This document shows positions 7,526 through 15,364 of a stretch of 19,417 nt of DNA, piece after piece. Origin of the DNA: Niveispirillum sp. (GTDB lineage: Bacteria; Pseudomonadota; Alphaproteobacteria; Azospirillales; Azospirillaceae); contig JAEMSB010000019.1 of NCBI GenBank assembly GCA_016463045.1, forward strand, positions 1 to 19,417, in the 5' to 3' direction. The notes under the pieces were generated by a model, which did no database searches, was not told the origin of the DNA, and saw only the letters and a program-made list of their open reading frames with translations. Position 1 is the first letter of the stretch. Every line of letters starts with the position of its first letter. Both the position numbers and the translations under genes were made by a program.

Positions 7526-8470
7526 GTGACTGACACCCATTCCATCCTGATCACCGGTGGTGCCGGCTATCTGGGTTCTACCATGGTATCGGCGCTGCTG
7601 GCGGCGGGCCACAGCGTTACCGTGCTGGACAATTTCATGTTCAGGCAGAATGCCCTGTCCCATGTCTGCGCCGACCCACGCTTCGACGTGGTGCGGGGCG
7701 ATGCCCGTGAAGAGCAGATCCTGCGCCCCTTGCTGGCCAAGGCGGATATCGTCATCCCCCTGGCGGCCCTGGTTGGTGCCCCCCTCTGCGATGCCGACCG
7801 GACAGCGGCCCAGACCACCAATCATGACGCCATCCAGACGCTGCTGCGCCTCTTGTCGCCCTCACAGCGACTGCTGATGCCCGTTACCAATTCCGGTTAT
7901 GGCATCGGGGAAAAGGGCAAGGCCTGCACGGAGGAATCCCCCCTGCGCCCCCTCTCCCTTTACGGGCGCAGCAAGGTGGAGGCTGAAACGGCGGTCCTGG
8001 CGCGGGGCAACGCGATCAGCTTCCGCCTGGCCACCGTATTCGGTATGTCGCCACGCATGCGCATCGACCTGCTGGTCAATGACTTCGTTTATCGCGCCGT
8101 GTATGACCGGGCCGTGGTCCTGTTCGAACCGCATTTCAAGCGCAACTATATCCATGTGCGTGACGTGGCGCGGGTCTTCCTGCATGGGATCGACAATTTC
8201 GAAGCCATGCGTGACCGGCCCTACAATGTCGGTCTTTCTGACGCCAACCTGTCGAAATGGGAATTGTGCGAGCGCATCCGGGCCCATATCCCCGGCTTCG
8301 TCTTCATGGAGGCCCCCATCGGCGAGGACCCGGACAAGCGCGACTACATCGTCTCCAATGCCCGGATCGAGGGCACGGGGTACAAGCCGGCCCATTCGCT
8401 GGATGATGGCATCGCGGAATTGATCAAGGGCTATCGCATGTTGCGCAACAGCCTTTATTCCAATGTCTGA
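7526..8470 (+). CDS. Extended SDR: NAD(P)-dependent sugar epimerase/reductase
   Basis: Read from the GTG, the 314-residue protein begins directly with the Rossmann strand ILITGGAGYLG (residues 7-17), as expected of an extended SDR. The catalytic set is Ser123 (TNSGYG), Tyr146 and Lys150 (YGRSK). The active site lacks the Asp-Glu pair of nucleotide-sugar 4,6-dehydratases, so an epimerase or ketoreductase is more likely. PLAALVGAP (78-86) and the segment FKRNYIHVRDVA are typical of SDRs found beside HddA-type kinases in polysaccharide loci. It lies 14 nt after the ColD-like gene and overlaps the nucleotidyltransferase by 8 nt. If a two-carbon branch is added to a 4-keto sugar, this enzyme would be the candidate for reducing the side-chain ketone, as YerF does for yersiniose. 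That role is inference. Confidence 0.82.
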   Translation: MTDTHSILITGGAGYLGSTMVSALLAAGHSVTVLDNFMFRQNALSHVCADPRFDVVRGDAREEQILRPLLAKADIVIPLAALVGAPLCDADRTAAQTTNHDAIQTLLRLLSPSQRLLMPVTNSGYGIGEKGKACTEESPLRPLSLYGRSKVEAETAVLARGNAISFRLATVFGMSPRMRIDLLVNDFVYRAVYDRAVVLFEPHFKRNYIHVRDVARVFLHGIDNFEAMRDRPYNVGLSDANLSKWELCERIRAHIPGFVFMEAPIGEDPDKRDYIVSNARIEGTGYKPAHSLDDGIAELIKGYRMLRNSLYSNV

Positions 8471-9182
8471 GGCCGGGCAGGCGGTCATCCTGGTGGGGGG
8501 GCGCGGGACCCGTCTGGGGGCCCTGACCGACACCACGCCGAAACCGCTATTGCCGGTCGCCGGTCGCCCCTTCCTGTCGCATATGGTGGAACGGCTGGCC
8601 CGGCAGGGGTTTCGCGATATCCTGCTGCTGACCGGTTATCTGGCCGTGCAATTCGACCCTTTCCGGGCTGAATGGCAGGATCGGGGCGTGCGCGTGACCT
8701 GTCGGACCGAACCGGAGCCAGCCGGTACGGGCGGCGCCCTGCGTCTGGCCCTGCCCGACCTGGCACCCGGCTTCCTGCTGCTGAACGGGGATAGTATCTT
8801 TGATATCGATCTGACCGCGTTCACCTTGCCGATGTTGCCGATCGGCATCGACGGGCGTCTGGCCCTGCGGGCTGTGCCGACCGCCGATCGGTATGGCGTC
8901 GTCACCCTGGACCAGGGGCGCGTGACGGGTTTCAGGGAGAAGGGCGGCGTGACGGGGCCGGGCCTGATCAATGCCGGCATCTATTATCTGCGGCGCGACG
9001 TGGCGGCGATGCTGCCGCCGGGTTTCTGTTCTTTGGAGACCGACCTGTTCCCCCGGCTTGCCGGGGCGGGCCGACTGGAGGGGCGGCTTCAGGAAGCCTA
9101 TTTCCTGGATATCGGCATTCCCAGTGACTTCGCCCGTGCCCAGAAGGATTTTGATCGTGGTGGTTTGGCATTCTTGCCGTGA
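8463..9182 (+). CDS. hddC: Sugar-1-phosphate nucleotidyltransferase, HddC-like
   Basis: The 239-residue protein is a short-form NTP transferase. It has VILVGGRGTRLGALT at 8-22, PKPLLPV with Lys27 at 26-32, the metal-binding NGDS at 108-111, and YFLDIGIPSDFARAQ near the C-terminus. Its length and lack of a C-terminal beta-helix fit D-glycero-D-manno-heptose 1-phosphate guanylyltransferase (HddC) and related enzymes better than GlmU or RmlA. It would join the sugar 1-phosphate made by the operon's GHMP kinase to a nucleotide. GDP is plausible because the neighbouring dehydratase resembles GDP-sugar-specific ColD, but the nucleotide cannot be read from sequence. The start overlaps the SDR stop by 8 nt, so translation is probably coupled. 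The symbol marks the family. Confidence 0.78.
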   Translation: MSEAGQAVILVGGRGTRLGALTDTTPKPLLPVAGRPFLSHMVERLARQGFRDILLLTGYLAVQFDPFRAEWQDRGVRVTCRTEPEPAGTGGALRLALPDLAPGFLLLNGDSIFDIDLTAFTLPMLPIGIDGRLALRAVPTADRYGVVTLDQGRVTGFREKGGVTGPGLINAGIYYLRRDVAAMLPPGFCSLETDLFPRLAGAGRLEGRLQEAYFLDIGIPSDFARAQKDFDRGGLAFLP

Positions 9183-9210
9183 CTGGTCATTTACAAAACG
9201 TGACTGGTCA
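9178..9210. repeat. Two 12-bp direct repeats, 21 bp apart, each with a partial palindrome
   Basis: CGTGACTGGTCA occurs exactly at 9178-9189 and again at 9199-9210, a period of 21 bp or two helical turns. Each copy holds arms TGAC/GTCA around a two-base centre, and the second copy extends to GTGAC-TG-GTCAC. The first copy covers the stop codon of the nucleotidyltransferase. The arrangement resembles a tandem protein-binding site in front of the glycosyltransferase gene. A TTTACA at 9190-9195 could serve as a -35, but the downstream -10 match is poor. Confidence 0.55.
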
Positions 9211-9242
9211 CAAGTATTTATGCAAATGGAGCGGGGTTGGAT

Positions 9243-10097
9243 ATGAGTGCGGATCATTTCGGCTTCAGGCCCGGTGGCCGGCCCGCCGCCCCTTCCGGTC
9301 TGCCGCTCTATACCCTGATCACCATCGTCCGCAACGCAGCCGGCACGATCGAAAAGACATTGCGCAGTGTCGAGCGTCAGACATATCCGGCCATCGAGTA
9401 TATTGTGGTGGATGCAGCATCGACGGACGGAACCGTTGAGATTCTGCGCCGGTACGAACATCTGATCAGCCATTGGTGTTCCGAGCCTGACAAGGGCCAT
9501 GCCGATGGACAGAACAAGGGCGTGACCCTTGCCAAGGGTGATTTCATCGGCTTTGTCTATGCCGATGACTGGCTGCCTGAGGATTTTGTGGAGAAATCAG
9601 TGGCTGCCCTGGTCGGCGGACAGATTGATTTCGTCTTTGGCGATATGGATCATTATGTGGGTGAAGAGTTTGTTTTCACCATTCGTGGTGATGACGATTA
9701 CCGCCGTCGCATCACCTATCGCGCGCCAACGATGAACTACCCGACCCTGACCGCCCATCGCCGGGTGTTCGAAGGGGCCGGACTGTTTGATCCCGCCTAT
9801 CGGGTGGCCCCTGACTATGAGTGGCTGTTCCGGGTCCATAAGGCCGGTTTCCAGGGCGGGTACGACCCTGCCGTGCGCTATCATTTTGCTCTTGGCGGCA
9901 ACTCCACGCAGCACATCAGCAAGGCGACGGTCGAGGTGGCGCGGGCCTTGTGCGGACTGGGCGCCAATCCGTTCCGGGTCTGGGCCTATGCCGGCCTGAA
10001 GATTGCCTTCCATATGGTCGACGACCTGATCCGCAGCCACAGCTCACCCACCTTTTATGCCCGGGTCCGGCGTATACGCAAAAGCCTTACCGGTTGA
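9243..10097 (+). CDS. Family 2 (GT-A) glycosyltransferase
   Basis: This 284-residue inverting GT-A enzyme has TLITIVRNAAGTIEKTLRS (about 24-42), IVVDAASTDGT (54-64) and the metal/nucleotide-binding VYADDWLPED at 105-114. The downstream VAPDYEWLFRV segment carries the likely catalytic acidic residues. It resembles WcaA/WcaE-like polysaccharide glycosyltransferases. The ATG at 9243 is chosen because GGAG at 9229-9232 lies ten bases upstream; a TTG at 9237 in the same frame is too close to that site. It follows the direct repeats after a 60 nt gap, the last gene of the plus operon. Its 3' end overlaps the convergent FkbM gene by 11 nt. The sugar transferred is unknown, and the operon's unusual sugar is one candidate. 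Confidence 0.87.
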   Translation: MSADHFGFRPGGRPAAPSGLPLYTLITIVRNAAGTIEKTLRSVERQTYPAIEYIVVDAASTDGTVEILRRYEHLISHWCSEPDKGHADGQNKGVTLAKGDFIGFVYADDWLPEDFVEKSVAALVGGQIDFVFGDMDHYVGEEFVFTIRGDDDYRRRITYRAPTMNYPTLTAHRRVFEGAGLFDPAYRVAPDYEWLFRVHKAGFQGGYDPAVRYHFALGGNSTQHISKATVEVARALCGLGANPFRVWAYAGLKIAFHMVDDLIRSHSSPTFYARVRRIRKSLTG

Positions 10098-10962
10098 GGG
10101 GGCGGACGGAAAGCCGGTCCTGCAGGTCGTCAATGGTCCATCCCGCTGCCGGCGGGATTTCCGCAGATGGCAGCGGCAGGGCAAAATAGTTAACGCTTGC
10201 CGACTGCGGTTGTTCGACCGCGTAGAACCGCCCCTTGATTTCGGCGAATATGACATAGCCACGGTTTCGCAGTGGCAGGTAGACAGCGTCCCAGTCATAG
10301 CCGGCCCGGGCCAGATAGGCTGTATCGCATTCAAAGAACATCCAGGGCCGGTGTTGGTCCAGCAACCTTGCCATCCCGGCAAGGGCCGCCGGCTCATACC
10401 CTTCGATATCCAGTTTCAGCAGCACGGGGGGCTGAATGCGTACCGTCCCGTCGGCGATGAGAGCATCCAGCGGCCAAAGCGAAATCGGTTCCGCAGAGCC
10501 TGTTCCGGCTGCCTCCGGGTCCGATGCGACAAATCCCAGCCCACTGACCGGGTTGCCGAAGGCATCCTGCGGCACCACCAGCGACCCGGTCCGCTGTGTC
10601 TCAGCCAGCCCGACCGGCAGAAGCGTGACATTCTTCAGGCCCGCCAGATTCCGGCGGGCCAGACGGCAGGCGTCGGGATTCGGTTCGAACCCGTATATGT
10701 GCGTCTCACGATCGCGATAACGCGCCATGAACCAGCTGTAGCGTCCGATATTGGCACCGCCATCCAGGATCGTACCGGCACGCGCCGCCAGCAGGCTCAG
10801 CAGCGCCTTCGTGGCCGCCGTCTCGTTCAATCCAAAGCCTCCCGTGCGGCGCAGCACGGCGTGATACAGAGTGTGAAGCTGGCGGGTGGCACCGGCCCCG
10901 AGCGCCAGCGTGATCATCCGGCGGATGATCAGACGGCAGGTTCGAAGGAATGCCTGGATCAA
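10087..10962 (-). CDS. FkbM-family methyltransferase (distal)
   Basis: The 291-residue protein has an N-terminal amphipathic stretch, then the SAM-binding motif I TILDGGANIGRYS (64-76), GFEPNPDA (91-98) and the FkbM signature KLDIEGYE at 183-190. FkbM-type enzymes transfer a methyl group from S-adenosylmethionine to a hydroxyl, commonly of a sugar in polysaccharide loci. It is the last gene of the minus-strand assembly operon, 17 nt after the class I methyltransferase. Its stop lies inside the end of the convergent glycosyltransferase. The target sugar and position are unknown. Confidence 0.85.
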   Translation of the reverse strand: MIQAFLRTCRLIIRRMITLALGAGATRQLHTLYHAVLRRTGGFGLNETAATKALLSLLAARAGTILDGGANIGRYSWFMARYRDRETHIYGFEPNPDACRLARRNLAGLKNVTLLPVGLAETQRTGSLVVPQDAFGNPVSGLGFVASDPEAAGTGSAEPISLWPLDALIADGTVRIQPPVLLKLDIEGYEPAALAGMARLLDQHRPWMFFECDTAYLARAGYDWDAVYLPLRNRGYVIFAEIKGRFYAVEQPQSASVNYFALPLPSAEIPPAAGWTIDDLQDRLSVRPLNR

Positions 10963-10979
10963 TTCCGCTGCCCCCCTGT

Positions 10980-11627
10980 CTACCCCTGGTCCAGGCGTTT
11001 GGCGCAGACATGATCTGCATACCCCGTCCAGTCCCAGAAATCATACAGAACGAAGTGGCCATGTTTGATCCAGCTGCGGACCAGCAGCAGGGGGGCCAGC
11101 AATTGACGCAGCCTGTTGCGCCGGGGACCCGCCGACAGGATACAGAAGCCACGTTCCCGCAGCAATGTCACCACATCCTGCAAGCAAAGCGATGTCACAT
11201 GCGTGGGATCGTCATGGAAGTTCAGCCCAACCCCGAGCAGTGGGAAGCGCTGCGACCGTTCGGACGGCCATTCCAGATAGAGATGTCCACCATCCCCGAC
11301 CAGATCGCCCATTTCAGTCAGCAATTCCTTGCCCCGCACCAGATGTTCGATCGTATGCGAGCAGATGACATAGTCGAACCGTCGTCCCTGAAGGGCGGAC
11401 AGCCCTTCCCGGTCCAGATCTGTTTGCAGAAACTCGACCCCGGGGGGTGTTGCGACCGGCTTGATGATGTTCACGGCCGTGTAATGGCACCCCGGCAAAT
11501 AGCGTGCTGCCAACTGGCAGTCGATCTCGGTTCCGCCAATGTCCAGGACGGTGCGGATGGAGGCTCTAGCGGTAGGGGGCAACCAGTTATACCGGGAATT
11601 CAACAGGCGCTTCACCTGCATCAGCAT
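10980..11627 (-). CDS. Class I SAM-dependent methyltransferase
   Basis: The 215-residue protein has the Methyltransf_11 pattern: VLDIGG (27-32) as motif I, YTAVNI (49-54) at the second strand, and FDYVICSHTIEHL (84-96) as the post-motif with the usual Ser-His-Thr-Ile-Glu-His run. HLYLEWPSE (115-123) follows. This last segment is typical of methyltransferases in O-antigen and capsule clusters. The start overlaps the stop of the preceding glycosyltransferase by 7 nt; a second ATG two codons in (11621) is equally possible. It probably methylates a sugar or a chain terminus, but the acceptor cannot be inferred. Confidence 0.82.
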   Translation of the reverse strand: MLMQVKRLLNSRYNWLPPTARASIRTVLDIGGTEIDCQLAARYLPGCHYTAVNIIKPVATPPGVEFLQTDLDREGLSALQGRRFDYVICSHTIEHLVRGKELLTEMGDLVGDGGHLYLEWPSERSQRFPLLGVGLNFHDDPTHVTSLCLQDVVTLLRERGFCILSAGPRRNRLRQLLAPLLLVRSWIKHGHFVLYDFWDWTGYADHVCAKRLDQG

Positions 11628-12874
11628 GGCTTTTTCCCTGCGCTTTCCGGAATGTTCAGTGACCGGCGGAGGATGAGCGCCCGATCTGGCCAGTAGAACA
11701 GGTCGCGGCAGGCCTGGTAGGCCGCATCCTGTTGCCGGTCCAGGGCTTCGACATTGTCGATCTCATCGATCACCCCCTGCGCCAGGGCTGGAAAGTCTGC
11801 GAACTGGCGCAGCGACAGGCCCTCCTGCAGCGGCATTTCGGTGATGGACCCGGCGATGGCGAAGATCGGGGAGCGCTGGAACACGGCATTCAGGACCTTA
11901 TGCTTGAAGCCGCCCCCCGTTCGTTCGGGAACGATACTGATCCGGGCATTCTGGATATAGGGCTCCACTGCGGGCACCCGGCCATGGATCGCCACGCCCG
12001 GAAACCGCTGCCGCCAGGCCGCCAGGATGGGTTCCGGCCCGCTGCCCACAATGTCGATACCAATGCCGTGACGGGCGAAGGGTGCCGCGGCTGCTTCCAG
12101 AAAGCCCAACAGGTTCTGCTGTTTGACGATCCAGTCGAAATTCCCCACCACAACCACGCGTCGGGGCGTTTGCGCCGTGAGTTGCCGCTGGTCCAGCCGG
12201 GGGCCGTCATAGCCCGGGACAAGCGTCACATATCGCAGTCGCGGCGCCTCGGCCTGAAACAGCGCCAGATCAGCCCCCGTATTCACCGTCACGAGATCCA
12301 CATGATCCAGCAAGGCCCGCTCCAGCGCGGCGACTCGCTTGCCATCAACCCATTGTGCCAGCCGGATCGGCAGGGGGGCAGTCGATTGACGCCAGGAGAG
12401 CTGGCGCACGCTGGCTTCGTGATTATGGGAAACATAGACCAGCGGGACCTTGCGGCCAGCGCCCCGCCGCCATTGCGCCAGCAAGGGCAGCACCCACCCC
12501 ATGCTGACATAGTCGATCAGCACCGCATCCCAATCCCGCCGATCCAGCAGCGCCCGCAACAGGCGCGCCGGCTCTGCCGCTGACAATCTCAGCGCGTGAC
12601 GCGGCAATCTGGAAAAGGGATAAAGCAGCATGCGGTCAAGCCCGCCCTGCCGGCAGATGGCCCATTCCACCTGTCGCGGTGCGCCCTCGGGCAATTGGCT
12701 CAGGCAATCCGCCGGGTTCGGATCCGTACAGAAGACGGTGACCTGACAATCCTGTTCAACCAATCCCTCGATCAGTTTGGCGGAATAGATCCGGTCACCG
12801 GCATGGGCCGGATACGGGAAATAGCGGGTCAGCCAGAGATAACGGGGAGCGTCGGGACGCGGCGCGGCGCTCAT
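11621..12874 (-). CDS. Group 4 glycosyltransferase
   Basis: The 417-residue GT-B enzyme starts with RYLWLTRYFPYPAHAGDRIYS (11-31), the usual acceptor-domain opening with a glycine/asparagine-rich turn. The donor domain begins at RRVVVVGNFDW (238-248). IDIVGSGPEP (273-282) follows, then the EX7E-like segment VPERTGGGFKHKVLNA (315-330), where Glu317, Lys324 and Lys326 are expected to contact the nucleotide sugar. It belongs to the retaining GT4 group common in polysaccharide loci. The start overlaps the wzy stop by four bases (ATGA), so translation is coupled. Donor and linkage are unknown. Confidence 0.87.
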   Translation of the reverse strand: MSAAPRPDAPRYLWLTRYFPYPAHAGDRIYSAKLIEGLVEQDCQVTVFCTDPNPADCLSQLPEGAPRQVEWAICRQGGLDRMLLYPFSRLPRHALRLSAAEPARLLRALLDRRDWDAVLIDYVSMGWVLPLLAQWRRGAGRKVPLVYVSHNHEASVRQLSWRQSTAPLPIRLAQWVDGKRVAALERALLDHVDLVTVNTGADLALFQAEAPRLRYVTLVPGYDGPRLDQRQLTAQTPRRVVVVGNFDWIVKQQNLLGFLEAAAAPFARHGIGIDIVGSGPEPILAAWRQRFPGVAIHGRVPAVEPYIQNARISIVPERTGGGFKHKVLNAVFQRSPIFAIAGSITEMPLQEGLSLRQFADFPALAQGVIDEIDNVEALDRQQDAAYQACRDLFYWPDRALILRRSLNIPESAGKKPC

Positions 12875-14055
12875 CTCTGTGTTTCCTTCACGCCCTCGGC
12901 CAGCCGGCGCCCCATCTTCCCCCGTTCCAGACCGCAGATGGCGGCGAGCACAAAATAGAAGGGCATGATCATCGTGCCCGATGACAATATCATCACAAGG
13001 GCCATGACGGTGACCAGGGGGGCTGTCCGGCAGACGAAATTCCCAGCAAAGGCGAGCAGCAGGATACAGCCGAAAATGCCCATTTCCGCGATCATGTTCA
13101 GTGCCAGGATGTCGGATTTGTAATAGGAGGCTTCGTCAAGGTTCAGAAACCCCCCCCATATGTATGGATCGAAATCGGCATGATCCTGGTAATTGCCAAA
13201 GCCGGTACCGACGGGGAAGGTTTCAGCGATCACCTCCAAGGCAACGTTGGAGGATTCGATCCGCATCTGGGTCGACGGATCATCCTGGTTCACCACATTG
13301 CTGATGCGGTTGCTGAAGACGACGGACGTGACGACCGCCATTCCCATCAGGAAGAACAGCCGCATACCCATGCTGCCCTTGCGTGTCACCATCATCTGGT
13401 AGGTGATGAACAGTGCCGCCAGCACGAAGCCAACCCCCGATCCCGTTGCGGCAATACCGCCAAGGAAAGCCAGCTGCGCAAACAGCAGACGTTGGGGGCG
13501 TGTGGTCAGGATGGCCAGATAAGTGCTGGCAATGGCATAGCCAGCCCAGGCTGGTTCCCGCTGAAGACCGCTGGTGCGGACCACTGCCAGATCGTACAGG
13601 CGTTCCTGCTCACTCACAAACAGGCTGATATCAATGTCAGCTATGTTCAGGGCAGCCCAGGACAGGATCACATATCCACACAGGATATAATGGATTGCCA
13701 GCAACGCCTTGGCAAAACCGGGTCGCAGAACAGTCTCATTGGTCGTGAACAAATCACGGATCAGAAAGGCCATGGATATCATAGCCATAATCTGCAAATA
13801 ACCGAAAACATAAAAACCACCTACTGTTAAATAATGAAGTATTGCCATAAGAATAAAAATCACAACAATGAAAAATTGACGTTTTAGGGCCATCTGACTG
13901 ATGGACAGCTTGTAGTTCATGAATATGAACATCAAATATGTCAAGAATATCGGTATAATATATAAAGCATACCCAGATATGCCGGTTATTTCCATAGCTT
14001 GGTAGATGAAACCATCGGAATATCCAACAAGTAGCCAGGCGATAATGTTCAACAC
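12871..14055 (-). CDS. wzy: Wzy-type polysaccharide polymerase (O-antigen ligase/polymerase superfamily)
   Basis: Read from GTG at 14055 this is a 394-residue integral membrane protein with about ten hydrophobic segments. The motif LQREPAWAGYA sits in the middle. A large polar loop before the last helices (VNQDDPSTQMRIESSN through GFGNYQDHADFDPY) is the layout of Wzy polymerases. It would join flipped repeat units in the periplasm. An ATG at 14223 would add 56 residues without a membrane segment and overlap wzx by 110 nt. The GTG has GGAG ten bases upstream and starts next to the first helix, so it is preferred. The 5' part (about 13790-14100) is markedly AT-rich compared with its neighbours, common for wzy genes and a possible sign of transfer. 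Polymerase versus ligase is decided by context: wzx and WbaP are present. Confidence 0.82.
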   Translation of the reverse strand: MLNIIAWLLVGYSDGFIYQAMEITGISGYALYIIPIFLTYLMFIFMNYKLSISQMALKRQFFIVVIFILMAILHYLTVGGFYVFGYLQIMAMISMAFLIRDLFTTNETVLRPGFAKALLAIHYILCGYVILSWAALNIADIDISLFVSEQERLYDLAVVRTSGLQREPAWAGYAIASTYLAILTTRPQRLLFAQLAFLGGIAATGSGVGFVLAALFITYQMMVTRKGSMGMRLFFLMGMAVVTSVVFSNRISNVVNQDDPSTQMRIESSNVALEVIAETFPVGTGFGNYQDHADFDPYIWGGFLNLDEASYYKSDILALNMIAEMGIFGCILLLAFAGNFVCRTAPLVTVMALVMILSSGTMIMPFYFVLAAICGLERGKMGRRLAEGVKETQR

Positions 14056-14065
14056 CGAGATAATA

Positions 14066-14069
14066 CTCC
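14066..14069 (-). promoter_or_regulatory. RBS supporting the GTG start of wzy
   Basis: On the minus strand GGAG (within CGGAG, 14066-14070) lies ten bases before the GTG at 14055-14053. It is the only purine-rich site close to a possible wzy start after the end of wzx. Confidence 0.45.
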
Positions 14070-14113
14070 GATTTACTATATGGTCATGCCAGCCTGCAAC
14101 CCGCCAATGCGGA

Positions 14114-15364
14114 TCAATCCGATGGCCTGCTGTCGCGAATTGGCCACCACCGCAGATATAACAGACAAGCGCCCAAAACCGACAGTTCGCTGCTGATAAC
14201 CGCCAGGGCGGCGCCGGGCGCATCCAGGCTGCCGGCCAGCAGGACGCACAGCAGCAGGCGCAGCATGCCGGTGGCGATGTAGATATTCCGCAGGGCCGCA
14301 GCCCGACCGGCCGGGATCATCCATTGCACCCCGATCAATCCGTTCAAGGTCAACAGCAGGGGCAGCAGGCTCAGGATCTGGAGAATGGGCACGGCTGGCC
14401 GCGCTGCCTCCCCCAACAGCAGCGGGACCAGCGGGTCGGCGCCCAGCAGCAAGGTAAAGCTGGCGGCCACGGCCAGCCCCCCCATCCGCACCAGGGCCCA
14501 GCGCAGCAGCAGCCTGGCCTCCTGCTGCGCCTCTGCCAGAAGACGGCTCATCTGGGGAAAAAGCGCGTTGCGGAAAGGTGTCAGAAGGCTGGCGGCGGCC
14601 CGTGCCAGCTTCTCCGCGCCGACGAACAGACCGACACTGGTCGGATCTGTCACTGCACCCAGTGCCAGGGGGACGAGATAGTCGAAGGAACTGCTGCCGG
14701 CATAAAGCTGGAAGATGCGGCATCCTTCGCGCAGGACGGCAGTCCCTCCCCGCAGATGCCGCCACGCGAAACCTGTTTGACGCCGTGCGTACCAGATGCC
14801 GGCGCAGACCACCGCCAGCCAGGCAGCCATCTGGCTGGCGAAATAGATCCAGGCATCGTCGGGCGTGCGGATAGCGATCAGCATGATGATCACAGCCACC
14901 ATCCGGGCCGTCACCGTCAACATAGCGATCCGATTCGTCTGGTTGGTAGCCAGAAAGTACCAGAGCGGGTCATGCGCCTGGATCAGCACGGCTGCCAGCG
15001 CCCAGGCCAGCAACTGCGGGTCATTGCCAACATGCTCAATCAGGCCGGCCGCCAGCAGGATAAAGGGCAGGCCGGCTGCCGCGACGATCAGCTTGGCCAT
15101 GGTGACGGCCCCAAACAGCGCCGCCAGGGCCCTGCTGTCTCCAGCACGCCGTGCAGCCGCCTGGGTTGCCGACAGATGCAGCCCATAATCCAGCAGGATC
15201 AGGACGAGCTGTCCAAAGGTGATCAGCAGGGCCACCTGCCCCCAGCGATCCAGCCCCAGCACACGCATCAGGAAGGGGATGGTGAGCAGCGGTATCAGAT
15301 ATTGCAGCCCCTGAATGGCAAACAGGGCTGGGACCGCCTTCAGAATCGTTGCCGCCGCCTTCAT
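14114..15364 (-). CDS. wzx: Wzx-type polysaccharide flippase (MOP superfamily)
   Basis: The 416-residue protein is hydrophobic throughout with about twelve segments. It opens with KAVPALFAIQGLQYLIPLLTIPF, and PFLMRVLGLDRWGQVALLITFGQ is the classic N-terminal pattern of RfbX/Wzx flippases. A second-half helix pair (SVGLFVGAEKLARAAASLLTPFRNALFPQMSRL) is also characteristic. It would flip the undecaprenyl-linked repeat unit across the cytoplasmic membrane. The start overlaps the FkbM stop by four bases (ATGA). Beside wzy, and with a WbaP-type starter in the window, it defines a Wzx/Wzy-dependent pathway. Confidence 0.88.
   Translation of the reverse strand: MKAAATILKAVPALFAIQGLQYLIPLLTIPFLMRVLGLDRWGQVALLITFGQLVLILLDYGLHLSATQAAARRAGDSRALAALFGAVTMAKLIVAAAGLPFILLAAGLIEHVGNDPQLLAWALAAVLIQAHDPLWYFLATNQTNRIAMLTVTARMVAVIIMLIAIRTPDDAWIYFASQMAAWLAVVCAGIWYARRQTGFAWRHLRGGTAVLREGCRIFQLYAGSSSFDYLVPLALGAVTDPTSVGLFVGAEKLARAAASLLTPFRNALFPQMSRLLAEAQQEARLLLRWALVRMGGLAVAASFTLLLGADPLVPLLLGEAARPAVPILQILSLLPLLLTLNGLIGVQWMIPAGRAAALRNIYIATGMLRLLLCVLLAGSLDAPGAALAVISSELSVLGACLLYLRWWPIRDSRPSD

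Noticed and set aside
10057..11013. 318-codon plus-strand frame over the FkbM gene
   Set aside because: It lies antisense to a clear FkbM methyltransferase with motif I and KLDIEGYE, and the predicted protein shows no domain.
14056..14223. Extended N-terminus of wzy from ATG 14223
   Set aside because: It would overlap wzx by 110 nt and add 56 residues without a membrane helix. The GTG at 14055 has a ribosome-binding site and sits next to the first helix.
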